Positions 31,421-40,575 of a stretch of DNA of 54,701 nt are shown here, one piece after another. Numbering within the stretch: the first letter of the stretch is position 1; each line of letters opens with the position of its first letter. The DNA is from Bacteroidia bacterium (GTDB lineage: Bacteria > Bacteroidota > Bacteroidia > J057), in contig JALEFZ010000003.1 in NCBI GenBank assembly GCA_022760475.1, positions 1 through 54,701 on the forward strand, in the 5' to 3' direction. Under the pieces are notes generated by a model. That model worked only from the letters and a program-made list of their open reading frames with translations. It was not told the origin of the DNA and did no database searches. The position numbers and the translations under genes were made by a program.

Positions 31421-32506
31421 TTAGCGGAGCCCCAGTACTTCAAAAATCTGGATTTTTTCCTTTTTCCCTCTAAGTTCAATATTATCCCATGCTTTGGCTC
31501 GGATTTTATCCTCAACCATGGAGAAGACCCTTTCACTCATCAAAATTGTATTTGGCCTATTTTTGGTCAGGCTCTCGATTCTTTTACCCGTATTGACGGT
31601 GTCACCTGTAACTGAATAGGAAATCTTTACCTCAGAACCCAAGTTCCCTGCTACTGCCTCACCTGCATTGATTCCAATACCGATTTCTACCTCTCTACCC
31701 AGTTTACCTTTATACTTTTCGTTGATAAGGACCCGCTTTTCCATCATTTCGATTGCACACATTGTGGCGCTTAGCTCAATATGGCTATTGGGCATGGGTG
31801 CTCCGAAACAGGCAAAGACCTCGTCTCCCACAAACTGGTTTACTGTACCTCCATGCCTTTGGACAACCTGGGTCATCATGGCATAGTAATCGTTCAGAAA
31901 TCCTACCACCTCAGAGGGAGACATTTCCTCGCTCATGGGAGTAAAGCCCCTTATGTCGCAAAAAAGGACTGCGATTTCTTTAAGCTCTCCATCGAAAATT
32001 GAAGAAGAGGTCGCTGTAAGGGCTTTTTCAACCACAGTCTCTGGAACATACTTCTTGAACAATTCTATGACCCTCCCTTGCTCTTCAACCTGGGATTGTA
32101 GCTCAAGAAGGAGTTTTTTGTTTTTCTGCTGGAGTTCATAGAGTTGTCTGGCATTCTCTATGGTCATTCGGAGTTCGTCTTCCTCCCAAGGCTTGGTGAT
32201 ATATCGGAAGATCCGGCCACTGTTGATTACATCAATAATGGCTTCCATGTCGCTGAATCCAGTTAGTACCACCCTGATGGTATCCGGATATTCGGCCAGG
32301 GTTCTTTCCAAAAACTGCACCCCGGTCATGCCTGGCATTCGCTGATCCGTAATAATCAACTTTATATTTTCCTTCCTCAAAATCTCAATACCTTCCGTCC
32401 CACCTTTTGCCGTAAAAATCTTGTATTCACGTCTAAAAGTAGCCTTAAAGGAAATGAGATTTTGCTCCTCATCATCTACATACAATATGGAAAAGTCCTT
32501 GGCCAT
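31421..32506 (-). CDS. receiver-domain class III adenylate/guanylate cyclase
   Basis: A 361-residue cytoplasmic output protein: receiver domain (1-120) with phosphoacceptor Asp54 in LIITDQRMPGMTG, a coiled-coil linker (LQQKNKKLLLELQSQVEEQ), and a class III cyclase domain (about 170-345). Metal Asp residues occur in FCDIRGFT and FVGDEVFACFG; the transition-state residues are in GDTVNTGKRIE. As in the 7720 cyclase, the purine-recognition Lys is replaced (NQFVGD), so the product is not assignable. It is the last gene of a three-gene block behind a histidine kinase and a receiver-LytS kinase. Confidence 0.93.
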   Translation of the reverse strand: MAKDFSILYVDDEEQNLISFKATFRREYKIFTAKGGTEGIEILRKENIKLIITDQRMPGMTGVQFLERTLAEYPDTIRVVLTGFSDMEAIIDVINSGRIFRYITKPWEEDELRMTIENARQLYELQQKNKKLLLELQSQVEEQGRVIELFKKYVPETVVEKALTATSSSIFDGELKEIAVLFCDIRGFTPMSEEMSPSEVVGFLNDYYAMMTQVVQRHGGTVNQFVGDEVFACFGAPMPNSHIELSATMCAIEMMEKRVLINEKYKGKLGREVEIGIGINAGEAVAGNLGSEVKISYSVTGDTVNTGKRIESLTKNRPNTILMSERVFSMVEDKIRAKAWDNIELRGKKEKIQIFEVLGLR

Positions 32507-32585
32507 AAAAATTTAAATACTGATTTAGTTTAAACAGATTTAGCTTTAGGAAATGTCTTGATGCAATAATATAGGATTTTCTTTT

Positions 32586-33611
32586 CTAATACGACCCATT
32601 TGGTGAAAGCAAGGGTATTCTTGCTACATAACTCTCCCCTTCTCTTTCAAAACTGGGCTTTCTATCCGTTAACAACCTATATCTTTCTCTGAGGTTGCTC
32701 AAGCCAATGCCTGTAGAATGCTCTTTTTCGGTTCGGACCTGAAAATTATTCTTTACCACCAATTCTTCTCCATCCAGGAAAAGTTCTATTTTTAAGGGTT
32801 TGTCCTTGGAAATGATGTTGTGCTTCACTGCATTCTCCATCAACAACTGTAAACTAAGCGGAGGGAGCATGTTTTGTTTTTTAATTTCAGGAACCTCAAT
32901 ATATAACTGTAAGTTGTTGCCAAAACGAATCTGTTGTAGGAAGAAATAGGAATTGGCAAAATTAAGTTCCTTCTCAAGAGAAACGAGGGTTTCTTCTTTG
33001 AGATCCAGTACATATCTGTAAATCCGGGTCAATTTGGAAATAAAAGATTCAGCAAGATCGGGATCTTCATGAACCAAAGACGAAAGGACGTTGAGAGAGT
33101 TGAAAAGGAAGTGAGGATTTACCTGATTTTTTAGGGTCTCAAACTGAGCTATGATGATTTCCTTCTCCTGTTGAGCAGCTTCTAGCTCGAGCATTTGCTT
33201 CTCGACTGTGAGAGACTGATTTTCACTTTTTAGCCTGAATGCTTCCAGGGCATTGTCAATGAGGACTTTGAGGTCTTCGAACTTCCAAGGCTTTGTTACA
33301 TAATAGTAAACTTTCCCCTTATTGATCGCATCAATGATATCTGCGACATCGCTGTAGGCTGTCAGTACCATCCTTATAGGCAGGGGATAGATCTCCTGGA
33401 TTTTGGTAAAAAGTTCGACCCCGGTCATTCCAGGCATTCGCTGATCGCTGATGATCACACTGACCTCCTCGCTGGCCAGTATATCCAGGGCTTCTTCTCC
33501 ACTCTGGGCAATCAGCACCTTAAAAAACCTTCGGAAAGATGCTTTAAAAGCTACTAGGTTATGGCGCTCGTCGTCGACGTATAGGATAGTAGGTTTGGCT
33601 TCGGCCATCAT
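32586..33611 (-). CDS. receiver-LytS hybrid histidine kinase
   Basis: A 341-residue cytoplasmic protein. Receiver domain (1-125, Asp56 in VIISDQRMPGMTG), a coiled coil, then a LytS-type histidine kinase: QVNPHFLFNSLN holds the phosphorylatable His (near 166), MENAVKHN is the N box and GIGLSNLRERYRLL the G2 box. Such kinases normally act on LytTR regulators, but none is adjacent; one lies at the window start, about 32 kb away. Its receiver is very similar to that of the cyclase 79 bp downstream. The gap to the upstream kinase gene is 33 bp. Confidence 0.92.
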   Translation of the reverse strand: MMAEAKPTILYVDDERHNLVAFKASFRRFFKVLIAQSGEEALDILASEEVSVIISDQRMPGMTGVELFTKIQEIYPLPIRMVLTAYSDVADIIDAINKGKVYYYVTKPWKFEDLKVLIDNALEAFRLKSENQSLTVEKQMLELEAAQQEKEIIIAQFETLKNQVNPHFLFNSLNVLSSLVHEDPDLAESFISKLTRIYRYVLDLKEETLVSLEKELNFANSYFFLQQIRFGNNLQLYIEVPEIKKQNMLPPLSLQLLMENAVKHNIISKDKPLKIELFLDGEELVVKNNFQVRTEKEHSTGIGLSNLRERYRLLTDRKPSFEREGESYVARIPLLSPNGSY

Positions 33612-33644
33612 TTAATTTTTGAAGCTAGTTTGAGCAAAAAGAGA

Positions 33645-36600
33645 TTATTGTACTTCCTTTTTTTCTTCTTCCTGCTTGAATGGCAAAGTAATGATAAATG
33701 TTGTTCCTTCTCCCTCTTTGCTTTCCACCCTTATCCGACCACCATGCTTTTCGATGATTCCAAAGGTAATGGATAGCCCCAGACCAGTTCCTTCCCCTAC
33801 ATCTTTAGTAGTAAAGAAGGGGTCAAATATTTTATTTCTAATTTTTTCGGGAATTCCTGTACCACTGTCAGTGATATGAACTTGTAGGCAATCTTCTTTA
33901 CCCGGCAGGCAATTTTTCTTTGCCTTGGTCTTGATATTGATCTGCCCTATGTGCTCATTTAAATTTTTCCCCTCCATCCTCGCCCTATCTTCTATAGCCT
34001 GAATTCCATTGACAATAATGTTCATGAATACCTGGTTCAATTTACCGGGCAAACTCTCAATCAATGGCAATTCGGCATAATCCCTTTCAATGCTAATTCT
34101 GTCTTTGAGGCGGTTATTCAGCAAGGTGAGGGTAGAATCAATGCCCTTATGGATATCAATGTGCTTGAAGAGGTCGTGTTCTGTCCTGGAAAATATTTTA
34201 AGACCATCAACAATCTGCTTGGTTCTATTGGCACCATCCTCAATTCCATTCAGCAATTGCTCCATTTCCTGAAAGAGATAAACAGCATCAATTTCATCGG
34301 CGTAATCCTCGATTTGCTTTACTGAATGTTCCAGGTTTGACTTATCTTTCAACTGAAGGATCTTTCTGAAAAGTTGTTTGATTTCATCAAAGTCCTTTTT
34401 CAATGGATTGATGTTCCCCTTTACGTAGTTGATAGGATTATTGATCTCATGGGCAATTCCGGCAGTCAACTGACCCAATGAGGCCATCTTTTCAGATTCG
34501 ACCAGTTGGGTTTGAGCAGCCTGAAGTTTCTTCATGGCATCTTCCAGCTCTGTATTTTTATCTTCCAGGAGGTCGTGCTGGGTAGCGATTTCTTCATTTT
34601 TCCGCTTCAGCGCCACCGTTTTTTTAACAATCTCTTTATGCTGTTCCCAGATTTCATTGGTGCGCTCATAAACCAACCTTTCCAGGTGTTCATTTTGTAG
34701 ATAAAGTCGCTGGGTGTTGATTTTTACGGTTCCATAGACAAGGAATATGGCAAAAAGCCCATAGCAAATAAATGCCCATATACTTTTCCACCAGGGGGGA
34801 GCCACCTCAAAACGGTAAGCTGTTATGCCACTGGCTTGATGGAACTGGTTTCTTGCCCTTATTTGGAATTCATATTTGCCGGGGGGCAAAAGGGTATAAT
34901 CTTTTTTCCTTTCTGTAGTCCAGGGCGTCCACTCATCATCCTGCCCCACCAGCTTATAACTATACTCAGTCTTGGAATGGGCACCATAATAGGGAGCGGC
35001 GAAGTAAAATGTAATGAAATTATCTTTGTGAGAGAGTTTGGGTTCGGGTTGAAAAAGCATGCCTTCACCAAACTCAAAAGAAGCCGCGCCATGAAACAAG
35101 ACCGAATCCTCACCCAAAGCTACCTTCCTTATTACAGGAAGTGGGAGATCTGGAATCTTGTGATCCATTTTCTGGTAGAAACAATATAGGCCTTCAGAAG
35201 TCCCTATCCATGCTTTGCTGTCTTCCAGAAAAATACTCCCCCAAATGTCCAGGTTATCCAATTCTTTGAGGCTTAAAGAATCTACGTTGTAGGTATGAAT
35301 ATCTTCCTGGGAGGGATTGAGAATTTCCATCCACCTTCTGTTCCCTTTCATCCTTCCGATAAATAAACTCCCATTATTATCTTCAACCAGGGATGTGACC
35401 CCACTGGAAGGAAGGTTTGCCTTTTCAAGAGAGGCGACCTTACCATTTTTTACGGAATGAAAACCTGAGTTGGAAACAAGGACAGGTTCATTGTTCATTT
35501 CAAAAGCTGACAGGAAATAGTTCTCACCTTTGGAGGATGAGTTATAGTCCAAATGGTTTATCAGGTTGAAGTTATTTTCAGGATCGAGTTGCATCCTGAT
35601 TGCCCTTTGATTCCCAAACCTTTCTATTGCCCAGACTACCCCTGGAGCTTCTTCGACGATTTGTTCAAAACGTCCCCTTAGGCTATCCAGGTTGGCAATT
35701 TGCTCCCAATTGCCATTTATCCTTTTCATAACCATGAATCGCTGAGCAGCATCATTTACAAAAATGACCCCTTTGTGAAATTTACTACTTGCAATGGTAC
35801 CCATAAAGGGATATGATTTCTTCTTTACTGCAGGCCTTCCAACTTTTCCTTTAATTTCAAATAAGCCTTTTACGGTACTGGCCAAAAGTACGCTACGACC
35901 ATTACCCAAATCAACAGTTTGTAGTTCCAGGGTTTCTATGTCAAGTCCCTTGACCCTTTCAAACGTATTTCCATTAAGCCTAAAGACACCCTGAGCAGTA
36001 GAGGCATACAAATATCCATCGAATCGCACTACAGAAAAAACAAGTCCTTCTAGCCCACTGGACTCATCCCAAAGCGCAAGGGGAATAGACATCCCCAGGT
36101 AGGTAATACCTTTAGAAAGGCTCAACCACACTCCCCCCTGCTTATCCTGGAATGCATTGATTACCAACCTATCCTGCAAGCCATTCGACTCGTTCAACCG
36201 AATCATCTCCTTGCCATCTTGTCCCAAGAGGATGGCACCACTTCTAATGGTCGAGACCATTACCTTGCCATCATCAAGGACAATGAAACCCGATACATAG
36301 AGTTCGTGAATGTTGTCGTCTATGGAGGTATTGAACCTTTTGGCCTTAAGGGTATTTTTATTTACAAGCCAAAATCGATGTAGGCTGGTAAGGAGAAGGT
36401 AGTGCTCTTCATCGAATTCGTCCATTTCGAGGACATACTTATTCTCAAACAGGCTTTGTTCGGGAACAATGATCTCCCCATCATCCAATTGAGCCAGTCC
36501 GTATTCCTGGGATGAGATCCATAATTTTCCGGATAGGTAAAATAGGCTAAAGCCCTTGCGAATCCCTCTGATGGGATATTTGTTGAGGGTATCTCCATTC

Positions 36601-37079
36601 CATTTATAATATGAACTATCGCCACTGAAGTAGAAATAGGCTCCTTTTTCAGTTCCAAGCACAACTACCTGATTGTTGAGTAAGGATCCTGATATATCAC
36701 TTGCATTATCTAGCAGGGATACAAATTTCATTCGTCCTACGGAATCGGGATTGAGGTATCCAAAATCTCCGATGGCCCCCACATAAACCCTTCCAGTGCT
36801 ATCTGTTGCCAAAGACCTTACTGTGGAACGGCTAGGGAGGTTGATGATCCGCCATGCAGCACCATCATATTCTAAAATTCCTCTCAGGTTGGCAAAGTAC
36901 ATCAAGCCGCGGCGGTCCTGAACGGCCATGTAATTTGCCGAGCTGGCCATATAATCCCTGGGGGAATAATTGTGAAGGATTGGCTTGCCCATTTCCTGAG
37001 CAATTGACAAATCAAAGCTTCCCAGGCACAGAAGGATAGAAATCAATAGGGCAAAAATGCTGGGTTTTGAACTTCTCAT
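33645..37079 (-). CDS. beta-propeller sensor histidine kinase (Y_Y_Y type)
   Basis: An 1144-residue membrane sensor. Signal peptide (1-27), a periplasmic two-propeller-type sensor region (about 30-680; repeats such as GRMKFVSLLDNA, GGVWLSLSKGITYLG, GSIFLEDSKAWIGTSEGLYCF), a Y_Y_Y domain (about 690-765; YSYKLVGQDDEWTPW...YEFQIRARN), one membrane helix (about 768-790), a coiled coil, HisKA (LGQLTAGIAHEINNPINYVKGN, His near 876) and a HATPase with N box and DSGTGIPE, GEGTGLGLS. It has no receiver domain or AraC domain of its own, unlike many hybrid sensors. The downstream receiver proteins are the likely targets. A near -7 box (TATATTTC) lies 4 bp before its ATG. Confidence 0.93.
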   Translation of the reverse strand: MRSSKPSIFALLISILLCLGSFDLSIAQEMGKPILHNYSPRDYMASSANYMAVQDRRGLMYFANLRGILEYDGAAWRIINLPSRSTVRSLATDSTGRVYVGAIGDFGYLNPDSVGRMKFVSLLDNASDISGSLLNNQVVVLGTEKGAYFYFSGDSSYYKWNGDTLNKYPIRGIRKGFSLFYLSGKLWISSQEYGLAQLDDGEIIVPEQSLFENKYVLEMDEFDEEHYLLLTSLHRFWLVNKNTLKAKRFNTSIDDNIHELYVSGFIVLDDGKVMVSTIRSGAILLGQDGKEMIRLNESNGLQDRLVINAFQDKQGGVWLSLSKGITYLGMSIPLALWDESSGLEGLVFSVVRFDGYLYASTAQGVFRLNGNTFERVKGLDIETLELQTVDLGNGRSVLLASTVKGLFEIKGKVGRPAVKKKSYPFMGTIASSKFHKGVIFVNDAAQRFMVMKRINGNWEQIANLDSLRGRFEQIVEEAPGVVWAIERFGNQRAIRMQLDPENNFNLINHLDYNSSSKGENYFLSAFEMNNEPVLVSNSGFHSVKNGKVASLEKANLPSSGVTSLVEDNNGSLFIGRMKGNRRWMEILNPSQEDIHTYNVDSLSLKELDNLDIWGSIFLEDSKAWIGTSEGLYCFYQKMDHKIPDLPLPVIRKVALGEDSVLFHGAASFEFGEGMLFQPEPKLSHKDNFITFYFAAPYYGAHSKTEYSYKLVGQDDEWTPWTTERKKDYTLLPPGKYEFQIRARNQFHQASGITAYRFEVAPPWWKSIWAFICYGLFAIFLVYGTVKINTQRLYLQNEHLERLVYERTNEIWEQHKEIVKKTVALKRKNEEIATQHDLLEDKNTELEDAMKKLQAAQTQLVESEKMASLGQLTAGIAHEINNPINYVKGNINPLKKDFDEIKQLFRKILQLKDKSNLEHSVKQIEDYADEIDAVYLFQEMEQLLNGIEDGANRTKQIVDGLKIFSRTEHDLFKHIDIHKGIDSTLTLLNNRLKDRISIERDYAELPLIESLPGKLNQVFMNIIVNGIQAIEDRARMEGKNLNEHIGQINIKTKAKKNCLPGKEDCLQVHITDSGTGIPEKIRNKIFDPFFTTKDVGEGTGLGLSITFGIIEKHGGRIRVESKEGEGTTFIITLPFKQEEEKKEVQ

Positions 37080-37324
37080 GACAGAAATATACGATTCCTA
37101 ATGAACTTTTGGTACGGATAATTGGGTAGAATCTTCTTGGTAAATATTGCTTTGTGTGCTAAATCCTATAAATTCGGGGAATTGACTCCTCATTATACCA
37201 AGATAAATCCAAAGCAACTGAAACCAAGAGCTTAACTGAATTTATGATCAAGGGTTTACTCGACAACTTCAGATTGCATATATTTACGCTTGATAAAATC
37301 CAAGTATTCCAACCAAAACGAATT

Positions 37325-38161
37325 ATGAAATTCATGCATCATGTATCAATGATGACTTTTGCACTGGTTTTATTCCTTACTCCCTGTGTACAAGCTCAAG
37401 ACAATGATGACAAGTCTGCCATCAAAAAAGAATTGGAGACCTTCATCAGATCCTTTGAAAAGGATTATGTCAGTTTTCCAAAATCCAAGGACAAAGAAGC
37501 GCTTTTCTCCTACTTTGCTCCCGAAGTAACCTCAAACATTTTCGTATTCAACATATCCGGAAAGTCCAGGGTTACCAACAGCAGCCTTAAGGGCTTCGAT
37601 GCATACCTTAGCAGCCTATTGAGGGCACCTAAGGTTGACCTCAAATACAACATCAACAACATTGCATTTACACATATTGCAGACCAAACTGCCACACTGG
37701 TATATACGGTCGACTACGAAACCAAAGAAGACAAAGGTATTTGGGTCAAAGGAAAAGAAACAGTTTCGATGGCTCTTGAAAAGTCTAAAGAGGATTGGAA
37801 AATTGTTCATTATACCATCCTTCAAGTAGAAGATGAAAAACTCAAAGGTACTTGCCTTTGTGAATTGTTTGTTGCAGAAGGCGAAGATGGAGAAGTAATT
37901 GCCAAAACCACAATACCTGTTGGTAGGACTTACAATACCAAGTTTGACAACTTTGAATTCAAAATGTCAGGAAAAGATCAGTTGATCAAGGTAGGTGATG
38001 TGATATTTAAGCGTGCATCAACAGGTGAATTATTTGTAGTAGAATTAAAAAGTGACAAAGAGGTATCCGTGGGCGTCACAGGTAGTAAGAAAGAAACAGT
38101 ATTGACCATATTGAGAGATTACCTTTACAAGGAAAGTTGTACAAGGCTCAGGGTTAAATAG
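37325..38161 (+). CDS. secreted NTF2-like protein with C-terminal beta domain
   Basis: A 278-residue secreted protein. Signal peptide MKFMHHVSMMTFALVLFLTPCVQA, then an NTF2/SnoaL-like region (FIRSFEKDYVSFPKSKDKEALFSYFAPEVTSN... to DWKIVHYTILQVED, about 30-170) and a beta-rich tail (ATTIPVGRTYNTKFDNFEFKM... to CTRLRVK). The upstream longer frame (37244) is rejected because the signal peptide begins at the 37325 ATG. Function unknown. It is 49 bp before the MscS gene in the same direction but no common transcript is proven. Confidence 0.65.
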   Translation: MKFMHHVSMMTFALVLFLTPCVQAQDNDDKSAIKKELETFIRSFEKDYVSFPKSKDKEALFSYFAPEVTSNIFVFNISGKSRVTNSSLKGFDAYLSSLLRAPKVDLKYNINNIAFTHIADQTATLVYTVDYETKEDKGIWVKGKETVSMALEKSKEDWKIVHYTILQVEDEKLKGTCLCELFVAEGEDGEVIAKTTIPVGRTYNTKFDNFEFKMSGKDQLIKVGDVIFKRASTGELFVVELKSDKEVSVGVTGSKKETVLTILRDYLYKESCTRLRVK

Positions 38162-38210
38162 GTGTTTCTTCATTACTAACTAATTAACCAAACAAAAAAG
38201 ACGACTCATC

Positions 38211-39035
38211 ATGGAAAAATGGGAGGAACTCCTCGAAGGACCCTACGGCGACTTTATCAAGCCGGCAATTGCTTATGTGCCGAAGATATTGCTTGCTCTT
38301 CTCCTTCTTGTGATTGGTAATGCAATCATCAATCGTGTTGTAAAGCTGATCCGCAAGATCATCAATGACCGTGGACTGGATGAAAGCCTGAAGGGCTTTT
38401 TGGGAGACATGGTAAATTTCGCTTTGAAAGCAGCTCTGATTATCGCCGTATTGGGCATAGTTGGAATCGAAACTACTTCTTTGGTAGCGGTACTGGGTGC
38501 TGCCGGTTTGGCTGTAGGTCTGGCACTTCAAGGATCTCTCAGCAACTTTGCTGGTGGAGTGATGATCCTGATCTTCAAACCTTTTAAGGTTGGAGACCTG
38601 ATCCAGGCTCAGGGACATGTGGGCCACGTTCAGGAAATAAGCATCTTCGTTACGAAGTTGATGACACCTGACAACAAGCTTGTGATTATCCCTAATGGAC
38701 CGCTTTCAAATGGAGACATTACCAACTTCTCATCTCTTGGAAAACTTCGAGTAGACCTTGTAATTGGAATTGGGTACAATGAGGATATCAAGAAAGCAAG
38801 AGAGGTAATCATGGCCGCGATGAAAAGTGACCCAAAGGTACTGGAAGATCCTGCACCTTCTGTGAGTGTACTTGAACTTGCTGATAGTTCTGTGAATCTG
38901 GCGGTAAGGCCGTATGCAACTCCCGCTGATTATTGGGATGTGTACTTCGGAACTTATGAGAATGCCAAGATTGCGCTGGACGAGGCCGGAATCGAAATTC
39001 CTTTCCCTCAGCGTGTGGTTCACGAATTAGACTAA
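38211..39035 (+). CDS. small-conductance mechanosensitive channel (MscS family)
   Basis: A 274-residue MscS-type channel that releases solutes upon hypo-osmotic shock. It has three N-terminal membrane helices; the third, pore-lining, is the Gly/Ala-rich TTSLVAVLGAAGLAVGLALQGSLSNFAGGVMIL. Next come the MscS beta domain (RPFKVGDLIQAQG-like KPFKVGDLIQAQGHVGHV) and the C-terminal cage (APSVSVLELADSSVNLAVRPYATPADYWDVYF). Full length for the standard single-domain family. A strong terminator follows. Confidence 0.95.
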   Translation: MEKWEELLEGPYGDFIKPAIAYVPKILLALLLLVIGNAIINRVVKLIRKIINDRGLDESLKGFLGDMVNFALKAALIIAVLGIVGIETTSLVAVLGAAGLAVGLALQGSLSNFAGGVMILIFKPFKVGDLIQAQGHVGHVQEISIFVTKLMTPDNKLVIIPNGPLSNGDITNFSSLGKLRVDLVIGIGYNEDIKKAREVIMAAMKSDPKVLEDPAPSVSVLELADSSVNLAVRPYATPADYWDVYFGTYENAKIALDEAGIEIPFPQRVVHELD

Positions 39036-39056
39036 AGATTATAAATTTGAAGTTTG

Positions 39057-39090
39057 AAAAAACCTTCCTCATAAGTGAGGAAGGTTTTTT
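39057..39090 (+). terminator. intrinsic terminator after the MscS gene
   Basis: AAAAAACCTTCCTCA, loop TAAG and TGAGGAAGGTTTTTT form a perfect 15-bp stem with T run. Confidence 0.9.
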
Positions 39091-39127
39091 TGATGATGGT
39101 TTTTCTGGTCAGTTAGCTTAGTTTGTC

Positions 39128-39212
39128 ATTCGGGCTTTGTGTACTCATTCCTCAGCATGACTTCTTGTACGTAAGCGAGGGATCTCACTGCACCACAACA
39201 AAAGAAATTTTA
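39128..39212. repeat. possible degenerate copy of an intergenic repeat
   Basis: The stretch has a TGTCATTCGGG start and a GCGAGGGATCTCACT end, words often seen in dispersed Bacteroidota intergenic repeats of the type TGTCATTC...GGATCTC. No long inverted repeat remains, so it would be a decayed copy. The assignment rests on recollection of word pattern only. Confidence 0.25.
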
Positions 39213-39285
39213 CTGAGCTTGAACCAATTTTTAACAGAGGTGTATCATTCTTTGATTACTTGCTTCATTTCTTGCCAATAAGGCT

Positions 39286-39293
39286 TAGATTTG
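39286..39293 (+). promoter_or_regulatory. -7 box TAGATTTG of ftsX
   Basis: Exact TAnnTTTG match, five bases before the ftsX ATG at 39299. A possible -33 element (TTG in ACTTG) lies 23 bp upstream. The start site would fall at or next to the ATG, implying a leaderless message. Confidence 0.5.
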
Positions 39294-39298
39294 CAGAT

Positions 39299-40189
39299 AT
39301 GAGTAAATCCGGGAACAGCAAATTTTGGCGTAGAAGAAGCAGAAGCAGTGCCTTGACCACGATTTTGAGCATTGCTGGAGTTCTTTTTTTCCTGGGATTC
39401 ATCATTGGTGGAAGCATTTGGGGATTGGATATCCTGAAGCAGGTTGAAGAAAACCTTATTATGGAGGTGTTTCTCCATGACTATACCAGTGAAGATCAGA
39501 AAAGCCAACTGGCCAACAAGCTGGATTCTATGCAGATTGTCAATAGCATGGAATACCTGAGCAAGGAGGCCGCATCCGAACGGATGGCGGAGATTGTGGG
39601 GGAAGAAGTAAAAAACAGCCTCGGGGGTGTAAACCCTTATTGGGCATCTTTCCAAATCAAGTTGGTGCCAGAGTTGCTGGAGGGAACTGCACTGAGTAAA
39701 CTCAAAGAAGAGTTGAACAAGATGCCTTTTGTAGCTGATGTCATTTACCAAGGCGACCAACTCCCTCAACTGAAGAAAAACCTGACTTCGATTAGTTGGG
39801 CACTTTTGATCCTTGGAGTAGGGCTTTCCTTGTTGGGGGTGGCATTGATCAATGCCACTATCAGGCTGAGTATCTATGCCAAGCGCTTAAGCATCAGGAG
39901 TATGGAACTCGTGGGAGCCACGCGGGCTTTTATTCGAAGGCCATTTTTGTGGAGAGGGGTCTTACAAGGCATGACAGGGGGCTTATTGGCAGTGGTTTTA
40001 TTGACTGCTACCTTCTATGGAATCTTCTTCTTGCTAAGGCGCATGGACGTCATCCAGGGGAATCCTGAAGCAGGTAGTTGGATTGTATTATTTGGAGGAA
40101 TTGTGTTATTTGGTTCGGTAATCGGCTTTATCGGAAGTTACTGGGCCTTAAACAAATATTTGAATCGAAATCTGGACGAATTGCTATAA
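39299..40189 (+). CDS. ftsX: cell division permease-like protein FtsX
   Basis: A 296-residue inner-membrane protein of the FtsX family, which with ATPase FtsE links septation to peptidoglycan hydrolases. Basic N-terminus, first helix LTTILSIAGVLFFLGFIIGGSIWGLDI, an extracytoplasmic loop with LVPELLEGTALSKLKEELNKMPFVADVIYQG, and a C-terminal three-helix core with LINATIRLSIYAKRLSIRSMELVGATRAFIRRPFLWRG. FtsE is not in the window, as usual for this locus. Start is ATG at 39299 (not the TTG at 39260). It is followed by DUF3098 (2-bp gap) and uppP, a conserved Bacteroidota arrangement. Confidence 0.95.
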   Translation: MSKSGNSKFWRRRSRSSALTTILSIAGVLFFLGFIIGGSIWGLDILKQVEENLIMEVFLHDYTSEDQKSQLANKLDSMQIVNSMEYLSKEAASERMAEIVGEEVKNSLGGVNPYWASFQIKLVPELLEGTALSKLKEELNKMPFVADVIYQGDQLPQLKKNLTSISWALLILGVGLSLLGVALINATIRLSIYAKRLSIRSMELVGATRAFIRRPFLWRGVLQGMTGGLLAVVLLTATFYGIFFLLRRMDVIQGNPEAGSWIVLFGGIVLFGSVIGFIGSYWALNKYLNRNLDELL

Positions 40190-40191
40190 TT

Positions 40192-40575
40192 ATGGCTAAG
40201 ACAAAGAAGGGAAAATCAAATCAAAATCGCAGATCTACAAAGACTGTAAAAACATCTGGAAGCCCTAAAAAAGTGGTAAGAGCAGCTAGTGCTTCTCCAG
40301 AGCCCGAGCTCAGCAAAGAAAACATCCGCAAGCAATCTACTGCGCCCGAAACCACTACGGTTCTCCCATTCGGTAAAATGAACTACATCCTTCTTTTGGT
40401 TTGTGTTGGACTGATCGTATTGGGATTCTTCCTTATGTCCCTGGAGAAATTCATCGACGCTACTGAATTTTCTATCGCCTTATACGTTGCGCCTCCAATT
40501 GTTGTAGCTGGTTTTCTTGGCATCATTTATGCCATCATGTATAAGCCTAAAGAAAACAGCGAAGCGCAGGCTTGA
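40192..40575 (+). CDS. DUF3098 domain-containing membrane protein
   Basis: A 127-residue protein with a basic Ser/Lys/Thr-rich N-terminus of about 55 residues and a DUF3098 core of two membrane helices (NYILLLVCVGLIVLGFFLMSL; IALYVAPPIVVAGFLGIIYAIMY). The family is specific to Bacteroidota and regularly sits between ftsX and uppP, suggesting an envelope or division role, but none is established. The 5' end is fixed by the 2-bp gap to ftsX; the earlier frame overlaps ftsX. Somewhat longer at the N-terminus than typical. Confidence 0.88.
   Translation: MAKTKKGKSNQNRRSTKTVKTSGSPKKVVRAASASPEPELSKENIRKQSTAPETTTVLPFGKMNYILLLVCVGLIVLGFFLMSLEKFIDATEFSIALYVAPPIVVAGFLGIIYAIMYKPKENSEAQA

Noticed and set aside
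38184..38627. 147-codon minus-strand frame
   Set aside because: Antisense to the MscS gene; no protein-like pattern.
39245..39769. 174-codon minus-strand frame
   Set aside because: Antisense to ftsX, which is clearly real.
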